This document shows, piece by piece, positions 48,501 through 60,500 of a DNA stretch of 64,000 bases. How positions within the stretch are numbered: position 1 is the stretch's first letter; each line of letters begins with the position of its first letter. Source of the stretch: Antedon bifida (Eukaryota; Echinodermata; Crinoidea; Comatulida; Antedonidae). The DNA is taken from contig OY727096.1 of assembly GCA_963402885.1 (NCBI GenBank), positions 23,107,820 to 23,171,819 of the forward strand, read 5' to 3'. The position numbers and the translations under genes were made by a program. Under the pieces are notes generated by a model. The model ran no database searches and was not told the DNA's origin. It saw only the letters and a list, made by a program, of their open reading frames with translations.

Positions 48501-51500
48501 TCTTTGTCCGACTTATTGGTTTGTGAATAGAATTCAAATCATCTCCAAGACCTACATATCATCATTAAAAATAATTCATAATTCTCATTTACATTGGTGG
48601 TTGTTCATTTTACCCACAGCAAATAGAATAAAATTTAAGCAATTTTTGAAAAAGAATACAGAAACACTACAGGCCAGCAATATAAATAACTGACAAGTAA
48701 TATTTTGAAAAAGAGTATAAAGATGATGAAATCTGCAAGACTAAAAACTTGTTTCATCTTGGTATCCTTAATGTTATTTACCTGAAGGTGTTAATGGCCC
48801 TAGTGATTGTTGTTTCATCAACTCTTCTTGTTCCTGAAAAATTCAAAAGAAAAATTAAATATAATTGTTGAAATCATTAATTTTTCCAGTAATGATTGTC
48901 AACATGAACTGTATAACTTGGAAATAGGATGAAAACATTGTGTAAACCAAGTATTGTTGTGAAGGTTCGGCAGACGCACACAGATATTGTCAAGCCTGAG
49001 CTGTTACAGCAGTACTGTTTTCAGTCATTCAATAAATCATGATGACTGAACAAAACCCTATGCAATGCCAGTTGTGGCGAGCTTTAAAATAACAATCACT
49101 CAGTCGTCATCCTCACATTACTGCTTCGTAAACTCACTCACCTGTTGTAACCTAATTCTCTCCTCTTCACTATCTACTGGTTCCTGTTTCACTTTGACAA
49201 CATCTGCCATCTGTTGAACTGCCTCTTCTTCTTCATCTTCTTCAACATACCGTTCGATTACCCTGCTATCATGGAGACGTTTATAATTTGACGCCTACAA
49301 TTTAAAGCAAAAAAAAAAAAGTTATTTCTTTTCGTCTACATAGCTGACAAAATAGTAGTGGGAATATATACATCTATGAGAACAAACCAAATTCATAGGA
49401 AAGCCAATTTCAATTTAATTAAGACTTTTATATTATGAAACAAATTGCATGTCATCTTGTAAAGGCCTCATCCAAAATCTTACCAAAGCAGCCAAGGCTC
49501 TGTCTACACTATCAAACTATAAGTGACAATTGTGATGTGCCCATATATGGACACGGTGACGTCATATCACTACCATATTTTGGGCACATCACACTTTTTT
49601 TGTCAAACTAGTTCATTTATTTATTTATTTATTTCGTTTTCTTTCAGTAGGGTAGCCCTCTCAGTAATAAAATAAAACTGCTCTTCCGAGGGGCCCTACG
49701 ACACATTTAAACATAAAAACATCATTTTAAAACAACTTAAACTAAAACTTCAGTTTGACAGTGTAGATAGACCTTTCAACAACAAATAATAAGTATGTAC
49801 CTCTTGCTTGGCTTTGTGTCGTTGCAGAAGCTGCTGTTGTTGGTGGTGAAACTGCTGTTGTTGTTGTTGAAGTAGCAACCGCTGCTGTTGGTGTAACTGT
49901 TGAATCTGTTGACTTGGGTTTGTGGGTAGAGGCTCAGATCGCGTTCGAACTAGAGGGCGGTGTACAGGCCTGTGAACAAATTATACAGAAAGGATATCAC
50001 TCACAGAATAAACATGCCAAGTTTTTAAAATTTGTTTCAGAAGAGGTAAAAAGATTGATCAACTTAGTTTAATTCCTGGTCACTATTTTTATTGAGCCTA
50101 TAAAGCATGCACAGTGTTCTTAAATATTTAACTTAAGTGAAAAAATGCGCAATCAATAAGAGATTGTAGTGTTCGATTTGCAAAAAAGGGTAGCCCGGAT
50201 GTCCTTAGTAAAATATAAACTTTTGCAACAACATTGATAATAACACCACTAAATGAGATCATGGACACTGTCAGTTGCATTGTGGGTAGAGGGTAATATC
50301 GTATTCAAACTAGAGAGTGATACAGAAAGATCACCATTGAGTGTACTTACCCCATCATCCGTTGTGACATGCCCTGGGCTATTGCACATGTATTGGGATC
50401 CTTGAAGGCAGGAAGGGAGCCCATCATAGGGTGAAGCACAGCATTTGGTACTAAAGGAATGGTTGGTAAGCCAGTCTGGACGAGAGAAGGATTACTCCCA
50501 CTATATGCACTATTAACTTCTGTACCTGAAAAATATAATTTTAAAATAGTTATTAACTACATACATAGATTGCAGGTATTTGATTGGTTAAAACTTACCT
50601 GCTGGCTCTATTTATTTTTTGACCCGATAAACTTTTCATACTGGAACAACCCAATAAAGGGAAAAGGCTAAAAAAAAACTAAAACTGCTCCTTTCCACTA
50701 CTACTAAAAAAATAAATTTTGCATGTTTTTCAACCAATATTATAAAGACGACGTCAAAAAAAGATTGTAAAGATGTGTTTTACTCAACTGTAGGCACCTT
50801 AATATTTGTTCCGTTCAATAGGGTGTCATACTAATACAACTAATTCTATTTGCCAAATGACAACGTTACAGCCTTATTTTTGCATGATGTTATTCTAAAA
50901 TTAATTTACAGACAAGCGAAAACAAAAACATACAAGCTAAAAATAAATTTTAACAGCTTAAATAATTTGTTAATTTATATTTGAAGGTTATTAAATGAAT
51001 ATGTACAGTATTATTGAAAGTGAATAGATCAGAGTCCAGATTTATTTTTACTGAAATTCAAGTAATTATGCTAGTAATGTAAATTTAAATTCATGAATTC
51101 AATTATAATCAATGCGATAATTACATGGTTATTGGCCCAGTCTATATATAGTATGTTTTAAGTCTCCTTAATCTTGTTTTCTACTTTTTTGTCTTCCATA
51201 TCTTAATATAAAACACAAATGAGGCATTGACATGAATCTCAGTAACACATGTTAAATACCGACTGAAATTCAGTAATTTAAACCTAATTGTTTTGTACAA
51301 ACAAAATTACAATTTACAGAAGTCAGTGATTCCTAATTTATTGAGTCATAAGTTAATAAAATTACACTATCAAACTAGTTTGACAAACAAAAAGTGTGAT
51401 GTGCCTAAATGGTAGTGATATGCCCAAATATGGTAGTGATATGACATCATCATGTCCTTATATGGGCATATCACATTAAGTTTGATAGTATAGACAGAGC

Positions 51501-54500
51501 TTTAATCAAGCAGAAACTGAAGATCCCTAATCAAGTGAAATAAAACTGTTATTGTAACAAAGTACTGTACTTGGATTACACGCACCAGTGATAAGCCTTA
51601 ATTCTTTACTTGTCTATGAACTAAAAAAAATCTCAATAATCATGTTTATTTTATGAAATTACGGTTTATCTAAATCTTACATCAAAATATAATATGTACG
51701 TCACAAGATTTTTTTTACTGCTAAAATTAATTTTTATTGTAACACTACGTGATTATTTAGTCAAGTGTTTGCAGTATAGATTGTGCTATTAATAGTATAT
51801 TATTATCCTTGGTAATTAGCTTGCAGAATGTACGTGTTGTTGTAATCGCAAGTTGATAAGCAACATGGTATGGCAATACAAGAAGTAGTATTAAATAATA
51901 TATATAAAATGTTACTATAATAAATAAGAAGAATGGAATAAACAAATAAAATATTAAAGAGCAGTAAAATAAACAATTTGAATTTTTTAAAGAATATTTT
52001 TTGTTTACAGAGAAATTTAATCATAAAACAATAATTCATATAAAACTGTGTGTTATTTAACTTGTTTAAGACACAGGGGAATGTGTGAATTGAGTATTGA
52101 GATCTGTATACACTACCAAACTATTTTGACCAAAAAAAAGTGTGATGAGCCCAAATATGGTTGTGATATGACATCATTGTGTCCATATATTTGTTAAATG
52201 AAATATCTGAAACATTTATGAATTTGTTGATTATTATTTATATATCTAACATTAGTACATGATATGTCATACAGTTGATTATTTGTCTTTTTTTTCAATT
52301 TAGAGGTTGGTATAAGACAAGTGCTTTTACTTCTATTTTCGATCCCTGAAACAGCTCCTATTATTATTGTTACCATTTAACTTATTGTAAATGTATGCTT
52401 GCTTTTTTTCTTTGATTGTTTCAAATAAATGTGAATGAATAATAATAATATATATGGGCACATCAACTTTTTTTGTTACATAAAGTTTGATAGTGTAGAC
52501 AGAGCTTTAGGTAGAGTTTTATATTATATAGTTTGACTTTCATTATTTTGGACATAGATTTATTACACATTAATAATTCTTAACAAAATACTCAACACTA
52601 ATAACAAGAAGGAAATGCCTGGATATTAACGTTTTAAAAATAGGCGATAGTATTGTTGTTTCATTCGCTCTTAACAAAATAAAAAGTGAAATTCTTTGAA
52701 TCTAATATAAACCAGACGTTGGGTAGTTGCCTTTAATTATTTATACAAGTTATGATAAATTACCCATTTATTAAAAAGATAATATTATATATGCAATTAT
52801 GGGCACTTTTCAAAACAGGCAGTTGGTTGACGTCCACAATGAATATTTTCATTTAATAATTTTGATTATTGATAATCGATCTTAAGTCTAAGTAGGAAAT
52901 ATAATTTTGCACTGCATGTTTTCCTATTTCATGAGTAGCAATAAAGTAGTTTAATCTATCATTTTTCTATGTTGCACTGGCCAAAATGTTCTCTGATCTA
53001 TTTAATTTTTTTAAATGTTATGTCTTTAGGCACATGGCCCAGGATTACCTATAGTAAATTAATCACTGTATTATAAGATGATTGAGAGGTTTTTGACCAA
53101 GTGGCGATGATATTCCGGGGCAACTCACCTGGTGTAGCTGTTGTCATGTAAGCTGGGGCAAGTATACCAGGGCCTATCGCTAGCCCCTTCCCGTGTATTA
53201 CACGTTTACTTAGAGGAGTAGTCTGTGGAAAGAAAGAAACAATTTAATGAAAAGTACATGGGCTGGATCGGTATTTGGTAGTATGTTAGTATTTAGAATA
53301 ATTCCTCCATGGTACAAATAACATCTATTTTAGGAGTTGCATAATATAAAATTATATACAATTATATACAATTAAATCTGATAAGACACATTATGATCAC
53401 TTTCAAATGACATTGACAGAAATTCAATATACACAATTAGATTTGATGTTTATGCCATTCTTACTATGTTTAACATATGACATTGACATGTATTTAATTT
53501 ATCAGTTTCTTAATTTAAGAATAAAGATACTTTGATATTATTATTATTATTATTATATCAAAATTTATAAAGCCTCAATTCAAAGACCGAGGTACAAAAT
53601 CAATGGCGCTATGCATGTTAGTGGTCGAAAAAATAAGTTTTGAGCAATTTTTAAAATAAGGCAACAGAAGAGCAGTGTTTAATTTGTGCGGGGAGTGAAT
53701 TCCAGAGTGTGGGTGCTGCAAAAAAAAAAACGATCTATGACCAAAGGTTTTAGTAGCTATGCGTGGAACAGAGAGTAAGAAATCATCAGATGATCTAAGA
53801 GTCCGTCCAGGAACATAAATGGTGATTAATTGACGGATGTAAGCAGGTTGGTTACAAAGAAGTGCTTTAAATGTAAGGAGCAAGATTTTAAATTTGATCT
53901 GATTGTCAATGGGGAGCCAGTGAAGTTCTCGAAGAAGAGGTGTAATGTGAGAGCGACGGTTAGTGAAGGTAGTGATTCGAGCAGCCGAGTTCTGTAGTCG
54001 TTGAAGATTGAACTCAATCAATTCAGTTTGCCTCCATCCTTTATTTCAGACATAGAATTTGCATGTAATAAATAAAATTAATATTCTTTAATGTCATACA
54101 ATACAACTTAAATTGTTGCATTACCAACCCCAAAAATTCTAAATGACATTATTGAAATTCGGAATGACATCGAAAAGATTGTGAGTGGATAGTTGACAAT
54201 GAGATGATTAACAACCTAGAGATACATAACACTATGCTTACAATCATCAGTCATGTGTGCTACAATCCTGAAATAGCTAAAATAATAATTAACTAGACAT
54301 GAAACTCGTCACTTTGACGAGTTAGTTATCCGCACCACGACAAACGCCACGTGCACGTCATACGTTGGAATATTGCACACAGATAAAGATTATGGCATTA
54401 TGACAAGAACTGAAGAATATGACATGCTGTTAGTGCTGAATTTTGTGTCATATAGTATATACATGCAAACAGTATAAGCTGTATACATATTACATACAGT

Positions 54501-57500
54501 GTAGAATAGGTGAAATTACGGGACCCGCCATTTATTCCAATTTTTAACATGGCGACGGTATCAAAATGAAACACTTAGATAGCAATTTCAGAAGGAAATT
54601 ATCTCAGAAACAACATATTAACGTGTAGAAGAAATTTGAATACGTAAAATATAGATGCGCACCCTTTTAAATGTGATGAACTATTACGCAAAATATGAAA
54701 ATACGACTTTTTTTATTCAACTGGCCATATGATGACGTCACAACATCCGATTGGCAAAATGTTTACATGAATTCGTATCTACAATCCAATAGCTTCCAGA
54801 AAACGTTTTAATCGTGATTATCACATTTTATTCTTACGAGCTATTACAGATTAAAATTTACTGTAAAGATGAAATTAATGACCCACGTAATTAAAATTTT
54901 TAGGCATGATGACGTCATAAAAATTAAAATATTTTTATCTCATGCTAAAGAAAGTTGATTGACCTACACAATATATAAATTTAGGAGAAAAAGGAATACA
55001 GATAAGCGTGATGCGCTCCATTGAATGTGATGAGCAATAACGAAAGAGACAAAAATCCTATATTTTACATTCGTGTGGCCATACGATGACGTCACAATGT
55101 TTTTTTAGCCTTATCGATGCATGATCCGATATCTACAACTCATCAACTTCTAGATTTTGTAATAAAAATAAACGGTTCACGGTTTACTTTAGAAACTATG
55201 ACTGTTTAAAAAAAGACATAATTTTGACGATTTTTTAAGCTTTTTCATAAAAAACGCGCACGAATTGTCTAATTCAACGTGTTCGTATGGCGTTATTTAA
55301 ACTGGAAAAGGTCTAAATTGTTTTCAAAATTACTAGGAAAGACTTGAAAAATATAATTCAAGAGAAAAAAATATGTTTTTAACGCTACGTGCGCACCGCG
55401 TGCGTAAACAATTGCGCGCCCGTGGGAATTTTTGACATGCTCAAAATGACAAGAAACGCATAAAAAGTTGATTAGAAATTAATTTTGCGCATTTTGAAAT
55501 TTTAAATGCGCGTGCGCGCGTAACTTCTTGTGAAACATGCCATTTTTAATCCGTAGAAAGTTTGCCCCTGATATGACATAAATTTTCACAAAGTGTCAAA
55601 ACAAAGTTATGCTTTGTTTTTAGTCTATGATCAATCATAAAAAATCATAAAAACGCACGTAAGTCACGTTGCGCAACTCTGACGTCATTCAAAAATAGGA
55701 GGTGCACAACTTCACGTAAATGCCCATATGTTGACAAAGTTATGAAATGTTATGTTTACAAGTTTTTGAGATACGTGAGACACAAAAATGGGGGAGAAAG
55801 AAATAAGAAAAAAAAAAAAAAAAAAAAAAAGTAACAGGACGATTACAAGGAGTTATCCGCTACTAAGCGGATAACTAATAATACAGAAAAAAAATATTGA
55901 TCTCATACAATTACAAGGAGTTATCCGCTTGGTATACCAAGCGGATAACTAATGAATGTGCAACACATACTTACAACACCTCGTTCAATCAAGCTTATTT
56001 GTTATTGTAATGTTAGCATTATTTTCAACTTACAATTTTACAATCAAACATATTATATTGATTGGTAGCTGTTATGGCTATAGTATATATTTTACTTTTT
56101 TATATTTCATAAATATCTTTGTTATTATATTTGATTAGTTTCATGTAATGTTAATATAAAAAATTAAAATAAAATTGATATAATTACAGATTATTTTTAT
56201 TTGTTTTCTTGTATTTACATGTATTTTTTGTACCTGGTTTTGTAAAAATCAAAATTTAATCTCTTATTTAAACTGAAAGAACATTTGTTTTAAGCTGCTG
56301 TTAAAATCTTGTCAGATCTTTTTTTATGTATTCTTCCATAGTTCAGTCTTATTAACAAATGTTTGAAAAAAAAAAAAAAATCTTTGACATCCCTAATTCA
56401 ACTTTAAAATTAACTGCTTATAATGAAAGACCAAAGGTCATAAGCAAATACATCTAATTAAAAGTTATTATTGTGTTACTGCATACAGTAAATAAATCTG
56501 TCATCCCTGTTAAGTTTAGAAGATCATCAGTCTCTTTACTGAACATTTGCAACATCCTTACAACGGCCAGATGTCTATGCTAATAAACGAGGTCGTTTTC
56601 AACATTATTGTCAACCGATACCTCAACACAAATCCTTTCTTTACGCTAAAAATTATCAATTACTCTTATCGGTTTTATGTTCGTTGAAGTTATAAATAAT
56701 TTATATTCTAAAAATAAAAAAACGTGGGTTAAATTAAACATCATCTGAATTAGTCTAAAGTGTATTTAATGTTCTATCCTAGAAAATGATGCTGCTTCAA
56801 CTCACCAAACATAATTATTTTTAGAACAGACAACTATAAAATATATATATTTTAAATCAAACGGAAGCAAACATTGTAAAAATGAACTTCATCGGGAAAA
56901 CTTAAGCTCTGTCAAACTTTATGTGACAAAAAAATGTGATGTGCCCATATATGGACTTGATAATGTTATATCACTACCATATTTAGGCATATCACTATCA
57001 TATATGGGCACATCACACTTTTTTTGTCAACCTAGTTTGATAGTGTAGACAGAGCTTTAAAAAAGGTGGATATTGATCATCGTCATTTTATTTCATCAAC
57101 ATACATCGTCTAGGTATAATAAACTGAAGATATCAATGTTGAGATTGAATTTATCATCATCTTATGATGTCATCATCACACGGCTAAGTAATAAACTCAG
57201 GCTATCCACGTTGATCTCTCAATTTCAACACTTATTATGTCATGAATAATTGAAAACAAACAGTTTGACGCTGAACTGCTGTGTTCTTTGACAGATTAAA
57301 AGATTTTATCAATGACCGCTTTACTAAAAATAAAACTAATAAAATCAATATCTATTAATATAACTACATCTTACACAGCAAACAAACAGTTGATTGATGC
57401 ATCTAGAATTGTCAACAACCAAATTTGTCTCAAACGTCATCGGAAAATCTTCTTAAAATCTATTATTACAACAGTGATGCACGTATACGGATAGTCAACA

Positions 57501-60500
57501 TTCTCATATACACACTTCTCATTTTCAACAAACATTCACTTTTATGAACGTTCCTCAATGATGTCATTGCTACAACTTGTTTTTTAACTTATGATTTTAT
57601 GAAAAAAAAACCCTTTCTATTGCAAATGTATTGTCTATACAATAGGATTTTTAAAATAAAAAATAATAATACTTCAAAATGTTGATAATATGCTGTTTTC
57701 TTCTAAATTCATATTTTCAAACGTTCTCTCTACAACTGCAGTGTTTTCAGACCAAGGGGTATGTTAGAGAGGTCCGTCGACTTTCCTAATATTTAAGACT
57801 ACATTTTGGCCTCCAAATCAACTAAAGTTGATTGCATTGAACTAACCCACTAGGTACTTCTCTATTAAAATAACACAATCCATACTGCCAGATGAAGGCC
57901 TCACAAATTAATGTTAACCATAAAAATGAAATAATATGATGATGATGATCCCTACCATATTTAAGCATATCACTACCATATTTAAGCATATCATCAGATA
58001 GTGTAGACAGAGCTTTAAGTTTTTTAAAAAGTTGATGCAGAGGAACCTTTTCCCTAACTCTGCTTTGAAGCTCCCAAATTGAGAACTCACCGGAACAGAA
58101 CTTACATGAGTTTGTGTGAAAAGAAGATGACAAAATAGTGAGTGAAACTTACCGTTTGAGGCGAGAGCTTGCCGGACGTTTGGGTGGGGATTCCAATGGA
58201 GATGTTTGGAAGAGAAGGTGAAGCATAAAGATTAATATTGTTGCTACTACCAGATCCTGGGCTACACTGTGGTTTTACAAGCTGAGGATAGGCAAGTTCC
58301 TACAGGATGAGAAAAACAAAATTGTTTAGAAAACTAGATATTATGACAAAGATACAGCAACAGTCTGGTGAAATCATTCTGGTGATGTTGATCATGATAA
58401 AGGTGATAATGAATCATTTCATTTTTATTTCAGTTCATTTCCATTGGGGTCCTCAAATACAATAAAAAAAACATTGCAACTCTCTAATTTAAATTAAAAT
58501 CCAATAAAAACAACAATGATGATGAATGAGAATGAATGATGATGATGATGAATGAGCATGACAATGATGATAATGAATGATGATGATGATGAATGAGGAT
58601 GACAATGATGACAATTATGATGATGATGATGCTAATGATGAAGGATGATGATGAATGAGGATGACAATGATAACAATGATGATAATGATGATGATGAATG
58701 AGAATGACAATAATGACAATTATGATGATGATGACAATTATGATGATGATGACAATTATGATGATGATGATAATGATGAAGGATGATGATGATGAATGAG
58801 GATAAATGATAATGATGAATGATGATGATAATGTAGAGTTCCTAATACCTCATGGTGCGTGACAAAAGCTCCATTGCCATTTTCAGTTAGGTGAACTGCA
58901 TTCTGTGGTGAGCTCTGTCCAGAACCAGGAGCACTGCTGCTTGATAATGAATTATCAACTGTAGACAAGAAAACACAGTTTACTGTCAAGTACAGTCGAA
59001 ACTAGCAAACTAAAAGCTCTGTCTACACTATCAAACTAGTATGATGTGCCCAAATATGGTAGTGATATGCTCAAATATGGTAGTGATAAGACATCATCAT
59101 GTCTATATATGAGCACATCACATTTTGTTGTCACATAAAGTTTGATAGTGTAGACAAAACTTTAGTTTCCAAAACTTGAGCACACTCTGAGCTTGTTAAG
59201 AAAATGTGCGTTATACCAGTCAACTAATTTCAAAATTTATGCCTTGTACCCTCCTACTAAAAATAAATAACTGTTTTTTGCTGATCCTATAGATGGATAT
59301 GACAGCCTTCAGTAACTAGTGTAGAGAGGCACCACTATCTTCTCCAAACAGTGGCTTGCTGTCTGCATGTTGCTGCAGTTTATACACTATACTCTATTTA
59401 ACACAAACTATAGACATCAATATCAATCACTCACTTGATAGTGGTTTACCCTTTCTGATTTGGTGTTCCTTTCGCCGTATAAGTGGACTTCCGTGACTAC
59501 GTCTCTCTGCAACCTTCTCTTTCAGTTTTGACCGTACTTTTAAGTTAGAATCGGAAGCTGTCTTGCGAAGAGGAAAGTTGTCATACTGGCCAAAAACTTG
59601 CGCCTGATACTGTCCACCGTGGGGTGGCGAATGTTGGTTGTTTAATCTTTGTGCATTCCTAAAATTTCAATTAATTAAAATGGTGTATTAAACAAATGTA
59701 GATAAATGTAGATCGTAATTAATTTGTTTTTATTTGTCTGTTTTGCATTGACTAACTAGCATTGGTGTTTACTATTGTATTTGGCGGTAACTCCCTAGTG
59801 GAGCTGTAGGTTAATGTGCTTCCTTCCAATTCCAAGGTCCAGGGTTCAATCCTGACCTAGTGCCAGGGTTGTAACTCTTTAATTTAGTTTAACTCTTTAA
59901 ACTCCACTCTCAAATGAGACTCAGTTTATTAGCACCATAAATATAAAATTATAAAATACAAAATAGTTTATATATCCTTCCTGTAATTGGCAAGTTGAGA
60001 AATAAAAAATATCAAAAAATTAAACAAAATTAAACAAACTATAAATCATATGTTATTACATTAAAGAATGTAGATACTGCAGTAGAATGTAGATACTGCA
60101 GTAATTTTGACATAGGTCAATGGCTATAAAATCTCTTTTCATAGGGTATTTCAAAGCATTTCAAAGCAGCCTAGATTGTCATTGGGTGTATTATGTACTA
60201 ATATCTTACCATCCATATGGTGGGGAATGGTTAAAGTTTTGCTGTTGTTGTCGATTTAAAACAAAATCTTTTAATTTATGCTTCACTGCAATTGATGGAT
60301 TTGTATCTAAAAGAAAAAAAAAAGAATTATGAAATGGATGATGTGTCTATAGGGTTATTATTAACTTGTTTTTGTATAGTATGACACAACACAAGTAATT
60401 TGACCAATCATGACGCAAAGGATCATCCAAACTCTTGCTTGTGATTGGTCAATTCATCTACGTCTACATTCTTGCGTTGCATCCACGTAGGAAACAAGTT

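Noticed and set aside
55808..55831. Poly-A tract as the 3' end of a retroposed transcript
   Set aside because: It lies inside the 54290-55880 element before its right hairpin, with no matching 5' end or target duplication.
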